Shown: in pieces, positions 18,402-26,784 of the stretch
Layout: every line of letters begins with the position of its first letter
Position numbering within the stretch: the first letter of the stretch is position 1
Source: Arenibacter algicola
GTDB taxonomy: Bacteria > Bacteroidota > Bacteroidia > Flavobacteriales > Flavobacteriaceae
Length of the DNA: 64,000 bases
Direction of reading: 5' to 3'
NCBI RefSeq assembly: GCF_000733925.1
Contig: NZ_JPOO01000001.1
Span: 806,001 to 870,000 of the forward strand
Notes under the pieces: generated by a model
Seen by the model: the letters and a program-made list of their open reading frames with translations, nothing else
The model's database searches: none
Told to the model about the DNA's origin: nothing
Translations under genes and position numbers: made by a program

Positions 18402-18480
18402 TTTGGTCTAACAGTTTTGTACTTTATAATATTAAACGAAACAAACGAAACAAGCTTACAATTAAAATTTCAAAATTTGC

Positions 18481-18690
18481 ACAATAACTAAGTCTTAACG
18501 TGGTCAGTACAACCTGTCCCCAAGATCCTGAGGGAGCAAAAAACGAAGACTGGTCTCCCAATAAACAAAAATTCTTAACTTAGGGCCAAATAAAACAGAT
18601 TAACCTCCCCTAACATTGTAAGTTTAGATACGATACCGCATAGTGCAAAGGCAGGGCACGTCAGATTGCGTCCTTGGTTTGAAATAAGTC
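18481..18690. repeat. Spacer module copy 5
   Basis: It begins ACAATAACTAAGTCTTAACG, with AGTCTT pairing to AAGACT about 65 bases on (GAAGACTGG). It continues AAAATTCTTAACTTAGGGCCAAATAAA and CCCCTAACATTGTAAG, then a diverged end. Alignment by eye to 14115-14200 is good across about 100 bp. The homology continues into the first codons of any frame starting before 18857, which argues that the next gene starts later. Confidence 0.65.
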
Positions 18691-18856
18691 CATGGATGCA
18701 GATTTGAACATCACATCGGGCAGCGTAAAATCTTTCGGGTTTTGCTTTAACGATGGAAAAAATAAAACAAAGAGATTTTTGCTAACCGCTGGACCGTACA
18801 GTAGTTGTGTGCAGTTCCGCACTGCAAATGGCGAAAGTCTAAAAAAGGATTGGGCA

Positions 18857-19714
18857 ATGAATAACATTCAAGACTTTATTGAGCATAGTAACATGTTCAG
18901 GGTATTTAAAGTGGACGAATTACTATTTGCAGAATTTAAATGTCCAGTTGAAGCATCAAGTGACATCGTATGGTCCAATAACAATTTTTTTGCTTTCATT
19001 TTGACAGGACGAACTTTGGTAAAAACACCACACAACCAATATCCAATATGGGCAGGAGATTGTATTTTTGTGAAGAAAGGCAGTATTCTAATAGAAAGTG
19101 AGTACCAAGAAGATTTTTGTGAGTTGATGGTTTTTGTTCCAGATGACTTTATCAGGTCTGTTATGATAAAGTATAAGTTTCCATTGGAATCTGATTCGAT
19201 AGAATCATGCGATGCTGTATATCCCTTTGGCCCGGACCAAATTTTACAAACATATTTCCATTCTTTACTGGCCTATTTCTATCAGCCAAAACCACCTGCA
19301 AACTCGTTGTTAAAGTTGAAGTTTGAAGAACTTATTGTTAGCATACTATCAACTAGTAAGCATCTACCTCTTAAACGTTACTTTAAGGAAATAGCCCAAT
19401 CAACAAGACCATCAATAAAACAAATAATGGAAGACAATTTCGTCTATAACCTTTCCATTTCTGAATACGCCAGGCTGTGCGCTAGAAGCCTTTCTTCCTT
19501 CAAAAGTGAGTTCACAAAGACACACAATACCTCACCGGGCAAATGGTTGCTGAGCAAACGACTTGAGCACAGTAAGTATTTAATAGATACCACAGATCAA
19601 ACACTTGATATGGTTTGCATGAACAGTGGATTCGAAAACAAATCCCACTTCACTAGGACTTTTAAGGCAAAATATGGCATACCTCCGGGACAGTACAAAT
19701 CACATAAAAACTAA
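18857..19714 (+). CDS. AraC-family transcriptional regulator
   Basis: This 285-residue protein has an N-terminal cupin-like ligand domain (about 20-130) and a C-terminal AraC domain with two HTH units: SISEYARLCARSLSSFKSEF and the signature NSGFENKSHFTRTFKAKYG, followed by IPPGQYK. I start at ATG 18857 (MNNIQDF) because the upstream in-frame sequence from 18692 belongs to the spacer repeat. The flavoprotein gene 136 bp downstream on the same strand is a plausible target. Confidence 0.87.
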   Translation: MNNIQDFIEHSNMFRVFKVDELLFAEFKCPVEASSDIVWSNNNFFAFILTGRTLVKTPHNQYPIWAGDCIFVKKGSILIESEYQEDFCELMVFVPDDFIRSVMIKYKFPLESDSIESCDAVYPFGPDQILQTYFHSLLAYFYQPKPPANSLLKLKFEELIVSILSTSKHLPLKRYFKEIAQSTRPSIKQIMEDNFVYNLSISEYARLCARSLSSFKSEFTKTHNTSPGKWLLSKRLEHSKYLIDTTDQTLDMVCMNSGFENKSHFTRTFKAKYGIPPGQYKSHKN

Positions 19715-19850
19715 TTATTAATTCCTTCTTCAGCTTTTCAGTAAAGTTATTTGACCTTTCAGAAAACATCCACATGGTTACTTTATTTAGCTTTGAGTTA
19801 TTAAAATCAATATTCGAATTGTTGCGTTTTAACAACTTAAATTGTTTGGT

Positions 19851-20939
19851 ATGGAAACTAATATAAACGTCAAAAAGAACCTAGATGTGGAAACCATAAT
19901 TATTGGCGGCGGACAGGCCGGACTATCCGTTGGATATGGATTGGCAAAAGCTGGAAGGTCATTTATGATTTTAGATGCCAACAAAAGAATAGGTGATGCT
20001 TGGCGCAATCGTTGGGATTCACTAAAACTTTTTACACCGGTATACCTAAATGGCTTGGACGGCATGCCATTTCCTGGAAAACGGCATATATTCATTACGA
20101 AAGATGAAATGGCAGATTACCTTGAGAAGTATTCGGAAAAGTTCAAACTGCCCGTTATAACAAATACTAGAGTTGATAGGCTATATGAAAATGAACAAGG
20201 TTTTGAAGTAGAAGCCGGTAACCAAACTTTTAAAGCTAAAAAAGTTGTTATTGCCATGTCCAACTATCAAAAACCAAAAGTTCCAGAATTTGTAAAATAT
20301 ATTAATCCCGAGATCACACAATTGCATTCCAAAGATTATCGAAACCCTTCCCAACTTAGGGACGGGAGTGTTTTAATCGTTGGCGCCGGTAATTCCGGGG
20401 CTGATATTGCTCTTGAACTGGCCAATGAACGTCAAACATATCTTTCAGGAAGGGATGTGGGCCATGTCCCATTTCGAATCGAATCAGTAATCGCTCGATA
20501 TTTGCTTATTCGCTTAGTACGCTTTGTTGGTCATCATATCTTAACAATTCGAACAGGTATTGGTCGCAAAATAAGACCGAGGGTGTTAATCACTGGAGGG
20601 CCACTTGTACGTGTAAAATCTTGTGATTTGATCGCGGCTGGTGTGGAGCGTGTTCCCCGCGTCATTGGCGCAAAACAGGGCTTGCCCTTACTTGATGATA
20701 ACCGCACACTTAAGGTCCAAAATATTATATGGTCAACAGGGTTCACCCCTGGTTTTTCTTGGATCGATTTGCCCATTTTTGAAAGTACTCAAGAACCTGA
20801 GCATGTAAGGGGAGTAGTTATTAAGAAACCAGGCCTATTTTTTGTTGGTCTGAATTTCCTTTATTCAATGACATCAGATACAATTACAGGAACAAGGAGA
20901 GATGCTAAATACATAGTACGACAGATACTTAACTCCTAA
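19851..20939 (+). CDS. Flavin-dependent monooxygenase-like FAD/NAD(P)-binding protein
   Basis: This protein of about 362 residues has two Rossmann motifs: IIIGGGQAGLSVGYGLAKAG near the N-terminus for FAD and LIVGAGNSGADIALEL near residue 180 for NAD(P)H. Between them lie the GDAWRNRWDSLKLFTP and AMSNYQKPKVP segments characteristic of the YUCCA/Baeyer-Villiger-like flavoprotein branch. The start is ATG 19851 (METNINVKKN) rather than the TTG nine bases earlier. It probably oxidises a small molecule; an AraC regulator sits immediately upstream. Confidence 0.87.
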   Translation: METNINVKKNLDVETIIIGGGQAGLSVGYGLAKAGRSFMILDANKRIGDAWRNRWDSLKLFTPVYLNGLDGMPFPGKRHIFITKDEMADYLEKYSEKFKLPVITNTRVDRLYENEQGFEVEAGNQTFKAKKVVIAMSNYQKPKVPEFVKYINPEITQLHSKDYRNPSQLRDGSVLIVGAGNSGADIALELANERQTYLSGRDVGHVPFRIESVIARYLLIRLVRFVGHHILTIRTGIGRKIRPRVLITGGPLVRVKSCDLIAAGVERVPRVIGAKQGLPLLDDNRTLKVQNIIWSTGFTPGFSWIDLPIFESTQEPEHVRGVVIKKPGLFFVGLNFLYSMTSDTITGTRRDAKYIVRQILNS

Positions 20940-21674
20940 CAGTCACCAAATCGATAAAATGGACCATGTCATAGTAACTTGATTTTTCGATATTTTTATA
21001 GGATATTAAAGAAATAATAAAAATTTCGCCAATCTAGCGGGTAAATCCGCCCCTAAGTAGCAACGCATTGCACCTCTCACACCATCTCACATACGGGGTA
21101 AAGCAGCAAAATAGGTCAGCTATAGAACACAACAACCTTTACTTTGTTACAAAAAAGTCTAAAATCACCCCTTATTATGATACAAACGGTGATAAGTGCA
21201 CCCTGGATTTATTAAGAACATAGGTTCATTTTTAACTATATTTATTGGGGTTAAGCTTCAGCTATTAGATCGGTCCAAACAGAACTTCTATCCCATTGCT
21301 TACAAAGACCGGTTGTGAATTTGCTATGCCCTGTCTGATTCCAATAGCCTGCGGGAGCTAAACATGAAGACTGTATTTTCGATCTTAGCCGGTTTTTCAT
21401 TGGCCAGGAAGTATCCCACTTGCCTAATTTTTCCGCCGTTTTTAGACTACCACATAACTTAAAAATCTCAAATTACGGTTTTCCGTAAACAACTTCTCAA
21501 AGAATTGTTTTTCTTTAAGGCATGTAATTTGGCAAGCAAGTGAAACTGGACTCAACAAAATTGGGTTAGGGGCAGTAGAGCCATAAACCATTAAATTAAT
21601 AATCAGCCAATCTAAATAGATTTACTAAATTAGTTCAAGAAGAGGAATATAAGCACTAGCTGCTATATACGTAC
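20940..21674. repeat. Two tandem spacer module copies
   Basis: Copy 6a (about 21096-21240) matches copy 3a: AAAATAGGTCAGCTATAGAACA, then CTTTACTTTGTTACAAAAAA, then CACCCCTTATTATG. Copy 6b (about 21245-21674) carries TCCCATTGCTTACAAAGACCGG, GGGAGCTAAACATGAAGACTG, AAATCTCAAATTACGGTTTTCC, ATAAACCATTAAATTAATAATC and TTTACTAAATTAG. These blocks recur near 24050, 24212, 26185 and 27185. It ends at GTTAGCGGG. The first 150 bp are unassigned. Confidence 0.7.
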
Positions 21675-21831
21675 GTTAGCGGGCATTGTAAAACGACACC
21701 ACCAGCCAGACAATTTAGATTCTGAATTTTCAATTTAGCCTAATCATAAAATATTTATCATTTATCGATATATATTGATTGAATTTCAATAAATATTTGT
21801 ATATTATGCTGGCATAAACATCAAATTCATA

Positions 21832-22320
21832 ATGGGTATGAATAAATTTTCAACAGTATTTCTCCGAATCGTAATTGTCATTGTGGGACTTGTCGTTCTA
21901 TCTTTCTGTGTATTTGCCTTTCCCCACATCGGCGAGGGTTTTACAGCGGATTTTCCGCAGGAATCGAAGTCAGGTTATTGGGTGATGGCATCGCTTTATG
22001 CCGCTACGATACCATTTTTCCTTGCATTGTATTTTGGCATAAAACTCCTCTCATACATTGACCTGAACAAAGCATTTTCTGAGGATTCGGTTCGTATACT
22101 GCAAAAAATAGTGTATTGTGCCGTGGCTATGAGCATCGCACTTATGGTATATATGCCGGCTGCCTTCCATTTTGCGGAGATAGACGATGCACCAGGGGTG
22201 ATAGTTTTTGCTTTTGCATTCGCCTGTGTGCCTTTGGTGGTAGCGGTTTTTGCCGCTGTTCTCAAAAAGCTGTTGCAAAATGCAATTGATTTTAAAAACG
22301 AAAACGATTTAACAGTTTAA
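21832..22320 (+). CDS. DUF2975 membrane protein
   Basis: This 162-residue integral membrane protein has four hydrophobic segments: near 10-30, 48-70 (ASLYAATIPFFLALYFG), 90-112 and 122-145. The short cytoplasmic loop DLNKAFSEDSVRILQKI is typical of DUF2975 proteins. The Cro-like HTH gene starts 4 bases after its stop, and this two-gene pairing is common for the family. The function is unknown; a membrane-bound sensor or partner of the small HTH protein is a reasonable guess. Confidence 0.8.
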   Translation: MGMNKFSTVFLRIVIVIVGLVVLSFCVFAFPHIGEGFTADFPQESKSGYWVMASLYAATIPFFLALYFGIKLLSYIDLNKAFSEDSVRILQKIVYCAVAMSIALMVYMPAAFHFAEIDDAPGVIVFAFAFACVPLVVAVFAAVLKKLLQNAIDFKNENDLTV

Positions 22321-22323
22321 GCT

Positions 22324-22551
22324 ATGGCAATTGTAGTAAATTTAGACGTTGTAATGGCTGAACGAAAAATGTCACTTAATGAACTTTCTGACAAAGTTGG
22401 ATTGACTTTATCCAATCTTTCCATATTAAAAACTGGAAAAGCAAAAGCAATACGGTTTAGCACTTTGGATACAATTTGTAAAGTGTTAGAATGCCAACCT
22501 GGTGACATTTTAGAGTACGTTAATGACGAACAAAAAACAACGACCCGCTAA
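22324..22551 (+). CDS. Small Cro/CI-type HTH regulator
   Basis: This 75-residue XRE-fold protein is almost entirely one HTH: SLNELSDKVGLTLSNLSILKTGKAKAIRFSTLDTICKVLECQPGDILEY, the YozG-like class. It begins 4 bases after the DUF2975 gene and is certainly co-transcribed with it. Its TAA stop is built into the right-hand boundary repeat CCCGCTAAC. Confidence 0.88.
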   Translation: MAIVVNLDVVMAERKMSLNELSDKVGLTLSNLSILKTGKAKAIRFSTLDTICKVLECQPGDILEYVNDEQKTTTR

Positions 22552-22655
22552 CATTGTAAATAAGCAATAGCGGGTGTAGTGGAAAATCAAAGGTTGGTGC
22601 ATTTAATAAACTTTGGTAGTGGCGCACAAGGAATCTCCTTGAAATCCGCTACTGC
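22544..22655. repeat. Foldable sequence after the HTH gene
   Basis: CCCGCTA (22544-22550) pairs with TAGCGGG (22568-22574). A second hairpin follows: GGTAGTGG pairs imperfectly with CCGCTACT around an inner perfect CAAGGA/TCCTTG stem with a 3-base loop. The double-arm layout with an offset inner stem resembles integron attC recombination sites in architecture, though the core bases do not match the strict GTTRRRY rule. Confidence 0.5.
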
Positions 22656-22700
22656 TCTTATACTTGACCGATATGCCCGATAATTCTGAAATTCATCATT

Positions 22701-23996
22701 ATGAAAATGAAAATAATCTTCTTCTTGATTTTCCTAACAACATTATCATGTAAAAAAGAAAAATCACCCCGATCAATAACTGTCGACCTGGAAATAAATC
22801 AGGTTGACAATCCATTTTCAAAATCTTTAAACGCTTTAAGATTTCTTGATTCAATACCCAAAGAATTCAATGGAATTATAAACAAAGACAGTTCTTTTGT
22901 GATGTATTTAAACACGATAAATCCTCGGGATTTACAATCAAAAGTAAAAGAGAAAAAGTTAAAACAAGAAACAATTGATTCAGTAGACACCAAAATTTAT
23001 GCCCTAAGTGGTTTCAATAAAGGAATGCAGTATTTCATCCTTGATTTGAATGGCAACAAAGATTTTAGTGATGATGAAATTGTAGAATTTCAAAAAAATG
23101 TTTCCGAAAATGAAAATTACCGTGATTCCTTTGAAATAAAATCAATTGAAGTTACTAAACTGTCCGGAGACAAATTTCACAGAGGTTTGACGTATCTTCA
23201 ATTTCTCCCTGCACCAAAGTATTTTACTTATAAAAAAGAAACAGCGACTGAAAAATTTAAGCACAGTCTGCAACTCGCAGCCCTTAAACATGATTTTTTG
23301 TACGGGACATTTAATATGGAAAACGAAAATTATGGTGTTGGTGTTAATAAGGGATGGAAGAGTTACGAATTTATCTTTAAAAAATCGGACACATCATTTT
23401 ATACGCAAAATCATCAAATGTTTGCAAAATACCTTTTAAAAGACACATTAAGACTAAACAACAAATATTATGTAATCGATAGTTTATCCACTTTTCCTCC
23501 AAAGTTAACATTAAATGAGGTTAATATTAAGGGGGTTAAATACGGGTTCAGAACAAACGAGATTTCAAAAAATTATCAGATAACTGATTTAAATGGTGAG
23601 ACTACAACTTTAAAAAGTTTAGCCAAGGAAAAAGGCCTAATACTTCTGGATTTTTGGGGCACATGGTGTGCACCTTGTAAAGAACTTACCCCCGAATTGG
23701 TCAAGTTACACCAAAAATATGGGGACAAACTAGAGTTCGTAAGTTTGGCTTTTGAGTTGGACACTAAACCTGTACTAGAATACGCTACAAAGAACCATAT
23801 GAATTGGTATAATGGAATTATTAAAGGAAAGCCTAAATCGGGAGATATGTCTTCACCAATAATTGGTGGTTTGAGAATAGAATGCTATCCTACTTTCATT
23901 GTTTTGGACCCTGACTTAAACATTTTATTTCGGACTTGTGGCGGTGGAGGTAATTATTCTGATTTAAAGGCATTTATAAGTTTAAAACTGGAATAA
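22701..23996 (+). CDS. TlpA-like thioredoxin-fold lipoprotein
   Basis: This 431-residue lipoprotein has a signal peptide with lipobox LTTLSC (Cys17). An all-Bacteroidota N-terminal region of about 270 residues follows (with a DLNGNKDFSDDE stretch, an EF-hand-like acidic loop). A C-terminal thioredoxin domain (about 293-431) carries the redox motif WCAPC (Cys323, Cys326) in DFWGTWCAPCKELTPE. It probably reduces or exchanges disulfides in the periplasm or at the outer membrane. The gene stands alone between spacer elements. Confidence 0.88.
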   Translation: MKMKIIFFLIFLTTLSCKKEKSPRSITVDLEINQVDNPFSKSLNALRFLDSIPKEFNGIINKDSSFVMYLNTINPRDLQSKVKEKKLKQETIDSVDTKIYALSGFNKGMQYFILDLNGNKDFSDDEIVEFQKNVSENENYRDSFEIKSIEVTKLSGDKFHRGLTYLQFLPAPKYFTYKKETATEKFKHSLQLAALKHDFLYGTFNMENENYGVGVNKGWKSYEFIFKKSDTSFYTQNHQMFAKYLLKDTLRLNNKYYVIDSLSTFPPKLTLNEVNIKGVKYGFRTNEISKNYQITDLNGETTTLKSLAKEKGLILLDFWGTWCAPCKELTPELVKLHQKYGDKLEFVSLAFELDTKPVLEYATKNHMNWYNGIIKGKPKSGDMSSPIIGGLRIECYPTFIVLDPDLNILFRTCGGGGNYSDLKAFISLKLE

Positions 23997-24002
23997 AAAT
24001 TA

Positions 24003-24405
24003 CTGTGGCTAATAACTAAGTCTTCGTGTGGTCGGTACAGCCTGTCCCGCTTAAACAGCGGGAGCCAAACATGAAGACCGTGTTGACTGAACCGGGTCAT
24101 GTTTTTCCTTACAATGGAGATTGCTAAGTTTACTCCATCATAATCTGCCAAGCATTTTGGTCTTATTGTGCACTTTTTAATTTTTATGTGTCATAATTTT
24201 ATTCACGTTTTACGGTTTCCCGGAACTTACTTTTTAGCCATTTTTCTTTAAGAGTTGAAATTATGCAAGCCAATGAAGCTGGACCCAACAAAAACAGGGT
24301 ATTGTTTGTGACGGCAAGCAGGCCTTTAATTAACACCAGGCGAACAAAATTTTTTATTAAATTAGATGTACAATTGTATATGATAACTTATTACTATATA
24401 CAATT
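24003..24405. repeat. Spacer module copy 7 (most complete)
   Basis: This copy shows the whole module in order: ATAACTAAGTCTTCGTG, GGTCGGTACAGCCTGTCCC, GGGAGCCAAACATGAAGACC, ACGGTTTCCCGGAACTTAC (24212), TTTTTCTTTAAGAG, AAGCTGGACCCAACAAAA, and TATTAAATTAG before an AT-rich terminal segment. It is about 400 bp and has no open frame of interest apart from a chance frame entering the next gene. Confidence 0.7.
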
Positions 24406-24406
24406 G
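24371..24406. promoter_or_regulatory. 10-bp inverted repeat in front of the methyltransferase unit
   Basis: CAATTGTATA (24371-24380) and TATACAATTG (24397-24406) are perfect reverse complements separated by 16 bases. They lie 44 bp before the methyltransferase start and touch the unit's left boundary GTTATGCGG. The element may be an operator, a promoter-associated hairpin, or part of the recombination site; similar but imperfect AT-rich symmetry precedes the units at 21675 and 26284. Confidence 0.45.
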
Positions 24407-24449
24407 TTATGCGGCGGTTTATTGAAACGAAAGCTAAACAAATACTACA

Positions 24450-25085
24450 ATGAATTTATTGAAAACAATCGGCAAACAGATGCAATACCCAAAAGGTCTT
24501 TTTGGCAAGATCTTATTTGCGTGGATGACACCAAAGACCATTGCACATGCTCGGTGGACCGCCGACCTTCTAGAGATTCAGACGGAAGACAAGATTATTG
24601 AAATCGGTTTCGGGGATGGCTCGAATATTAAATTACTATTGCAAAAAGCAATCAGAGGTTTTGTCACAGGAGTGGAAATATCGAAGACCGCAATAGAAAT
24701 GGCATCGAAGAAAAACGCCGAAGCCATTTCTGATGGTAGGGTTAAATTACATTTGGCTCAAGGCAATGCACTTCCTTTTGAAAATAATACATTTGACAAG
24801 GCATGTAGTGTAGCCACTGCATATGTGATTGAAGATCCAGGAGCGGTTTTTAAAGAAATGTTCCGTGTTCTCAAACCCAATGGACGAGCAGCCATTACCT
24901 TTCCTGTGCGGGAAAATTTTATGCGCTTTAAACCCGTGGCAACAGACGGTTTTTATCTCCATGAGCTTGCAGATCTCGAAGCAGAATTTCAGAGTGCGGG
25001 ATTTGTCAATTGCCGAACTGAACGTAATGACAGCGTAAAATTTGGAGCTCATTGTATGCTTGGAGAGAAACCTACTATCCCTTAA
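24450..25085 (+). CDS. Class I SAM-dependent methyltransferase
   Basis: This 211-residue soluble methyltransferase has motif I IIEIGFGDGSNIKLLL, acidic motif II GVEISKTAIEMA, motif LAQGNALPFENNTFDKACS, and post-motif VLKPNGRAAITFP. The architecture is that of UbiE/COQ5-like small-molecule methyltransferases. It is followed 12 bp later by a BASS-family transporter. The start at 24450 avoids the in-frame spacer sequence upstream. The substrate is unknown; the pairing with a bile-acid/anion symporter family could point to arsenic or organic-anion metabolism, which is only a guess. Confidence 0.85.
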   Translation: MNLLKTIGKQMQYPKGLFGKILFAWMTPKTIAHARWTADLLEIQTEDKIIEIGFGDGSNIKLLLQKAIRGFVTGVEISKTAIEMASKKNAEAISDGRVKLHLAQGNALPFENNTFDKACSVATAYVIEDPGAVFKEMFRVLKPNGRAAITFPVRENFMRFKPVATDGFYLHELADLEAEFQSAGFVNCRTERNDSVKFGAHCMLGEKPTIP

Positions 25086-25097
25086 AAAAAACTTCTC

Positions 25098-25994
25098 GTG
25101 GACGACATTAATCAAATACCATTCAATTTCGATCCTCGAATCGGTATGATTGTCGGTGTCATGGTTGGGTTTTTGGTCTTTGCAGTATCCTTGGACTTGA
25201 CATGGGAGAAACTGCTGAGAGTGCTTAAAAGACCAAAAGCCCCCACAATAGGACTTGTTGCTCAATTTGGAATCCTGCCCGCTATTGCCTTTCTGACCGG
25301 TCTTTACCTGACCGATTCACCAAGTATTGCACTTGGACTTTTGCTGGTCACTTGTTGTCCTGGAGGAGCTTTGTCTAACTATCTCACCGGTGTTGCACAC
25401 GGAGATGTGGCAACTTCTATAAGTATGACCACGATCTCTACACTTTTCAGTATCGTACTTACACCGCTTTTAGTTGCTTTTTGGGCATCGATGAACCCTT
25501 CTACACATGCGGTATTTCAGAATATCAGCATGGATCCACAGCGCGTGATATTAACATTGCTAATCATGTTGGTTATCCCCGTCACTGCGGGTATGATTTT
25601 ACGTGCAAAGCGTCCCATCACTGCCAATCTTATCCGTGGTACAGTTCGGCTTATTGCAGGGATTATCTTTGCCGTGATCGTTGCTGTGCTCATAGGGAGC
25701 AACTTCAAGTCCCTTGCTCTTCTAGCTCCAACTGCACTATTTCCGGTTCTTTGCACTTTCGTGATAGCAGTTGGCCTAGGATGGGGAATAGGAAGGCTGG
25801 CGGGGCTTATGGCAGCTGAACGTAGAGCAGTAGCCATTGAGGTTGCATTTCAAAATGTTGCCTTAGCCATTGGGCTTGGGATCGCATTTTTCCCCTCTCT
25901 TGGGGGTATCGTGGCCGTGTCGATATTATGGGGCATTGTTCATTTGACATTGGGATTTGGCCTGGCTATAGTATGGAATCGTATTAATCTTTAA
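25098..25994 (+). CDS. Bile acid:sodium symporter family (BASS) transporter
   Basis: This 298-residue polytopic protein has nine to ten hydrophobic segments and the BASS/SBF signature LLLVTCCPGGALSNYLTGVAHGD. A second crossover-like polar break occurs in the AVAIEVAFQNVALAIG segment near the C-terminus. The start is GTG 25098, which leaves the expected short N-terminal tail before the first helix; ATG 25147 would cut into that helix. It should move an organic anion, possibly with Na+. It forms one transcription unit with the methyltransferase. Confidence 0.86.
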   Translation: MDDINQIPFNFDPRIGMIVGVMVGFLVFAVSLDLTWEKLLRVLKRPKAPTIGLVAQFGILPAIAFLTGLYLTDSPSIALGLLLVTCCPGGALSNYLTGVAHGDVATSISMTTISTLFSIVLTPLLVAFWASMNPSTHAVFQNISMDPQRVILTLLIMLVIPVTAGMILRAKRPITANLIRGTVRLIAGIIFAVIVAVLIGSNFKSLALLAPTALFPVLCTFVIAVGLGWGIGRLAGLMAAERRAVAIEVAFQNVALAIGLGIAFFPSLGGIVAVSILWGIVHLTLGFGLAIVWNRINL

Positions 25995-26283
25995 TAAAGG
26001 CTGGTCTAAAACAATGAAGACCGACCGCATAAGCTAGTAAATTTTCGTTGGCAAAAAAGCTCTCAGAGCAAGTCGCATGTGATTTTCCCGCAACTTCCTT
26101 TATAAGTATTTGTTTTTCTTTAGTTCCACAAAAAAATAAGCAAACCCATGCCAGCTAGACCCCACAAAATAGGGCAGGAGGTAGCAGAGCTATAAACCAT
26201 CTAATTAATAACTAGACCAACTAAAAAAATTTATTAAATTGGACCTATAATAGGAATATAAACACTAGTTACTATATTCTATT
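25995..26283. repeat. Spacer module copy 8
   Basis: It begins with a short version of the hairpin (GGTCT...AGACC, then CCGCATAA). It continues with GATTTTCCCGCAACTTCC, TTGTTTTTCTTTAGTTCCA, ACCCCACAAAATAGGG, TATAAACCATCTAATTAATAAC and TTTATTAAATTGG. The last 95 bp are close to those at 21540-21635 and 27157-27253. It ends at GTTAGGTTTC. Confidence 0.75.
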
Positions 26284-26784
26284 GTTAGGTTTCATACAAT
26301 AAAACTAAAATTCAAGAACTATGAAATTATTCATCGCTACCCTTTCGCTACTCATATTCTTTTGGAATATCAATGTTCAATCCCCTGATAACGAAAATAA
26401 TAGGATAAACCAACATTCAAATACGGCATTGGAAAATTACTGGAACAACGATTTCAATGGTTTATGGTTAAATGAAGACGACAAAACAAGATCGATTACC
26501 AAATGCAAAATTTCGTATAAGAACAACAGCTACGTTGTGCAAATGTGGGGCGACTGTCACCCAGAGGATTGCGATTGGGGCGAAAATGTTGCGAATGATA
26601 TAGAAAAAGGAACGGATAAGTTTGAACTTCTTTGGGATCAGGAATTTGCTGAAAGTCTTGTGACTTACCAAATAATTGACGGTAAACTCACAGTCACAAA
26701 TAAAAGACGTTTTAAAGATAATTCTGGCAGGGCGGATTATGAGCTTGTTGAATATTTTAAAAAACAATAAGTACGAAACCTAAC
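26284..26784. other. Cargo unit bounded by GTTAGGTTTC / GAAACCTAAC
   Basis: A perfect 10-bp inverted repeat (26284-26293 and 26775-26784) encloses exactly one gene. It starts 27 bp before the gene and ends 14 bp after its stop. The left element satisfies GTTRRRY and the right element RYYYAAC, the integron core and inverse-core consensus. It is followed by AAAGG(T)AACCGTTGCGC, also attC-like in feel. This is the cleanest unit of the array. Confidence 0.7.
26321..26770 (+). CDS. Small exported protein of unknown function
   Basis: This 149-residue protein has an N-terminal hydrophobic signal (IATLSLLIFFWNINVQS). Its mature part has the pattern FNGLWLNEDDKTRSITK ... VVQMWGDCHPEDCDWG. The WGxCxPxDCDWG motif recurs in small secreted bacterial and fungal hypothetical proteins I have seen, where the two Cys probably form a disulfide. 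A lipocalin-like beta barrel is plausible from the alternating pattern. No neighbour shares its transcription unit. Confidence 0.7.
   Translation: MKLFIATLSLLIFFWNINVQSPDNENNRINQHSNTALENYWNNDFNGLWLNEDDKTRSITKCKISYKNNSYVVQMWGDCHPEDCDWGENVANDIEKGTDKFELLWDQEFAESLVTYQIIDGKLTVTNKRRFKDNSGRADYELVEYFKKQ

Larger units (their letters stand above)
21675..22552. other. Cargo unit bounded by GTTAGCGGG / CCCGCTAAC
   Basis: GTTAGCGGG at 21675-21683 and its exact reverse complement CCCGCTAAC at 22544-22552 enclose the DUF2975 and HTH genes. Each boundary is followed by (G/A)CATTGTAAA, so there is also a direct component. The stop codon of the HTH gene is the TAA inside the right boundary. The boundary bases differ from those of other units in the array. 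Confidence 0.7.
24406..26032. other. Cargo unit bounded by TTATGCGG / CCGCATAA
   Basis: TTATGCGG (24407-24414, within GTTATGCGG) and CCGCATAA (26025-26032) are exact reverse complements and enclose the methyltransferase and BASS transporter genes. The base after the right element is G instead of the C that would extend the match. The left copy follows the end of a spacer module and the right copy lies at the beginning of the next one. Confidence 0.6.

Noticed and set aside
18692..18856. Longer N-terminus for the AraC-family regulator
   Set aside because: The in-frame sequence before 18857 is spacer-module sequence and does not extend the cupin-like domain.
24263..24601. 112-codon frame overlapping the methyltransferase start
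   Set aside because: It runs from spacer sequence into the methyltransferase gene in a different frame and has no domain.
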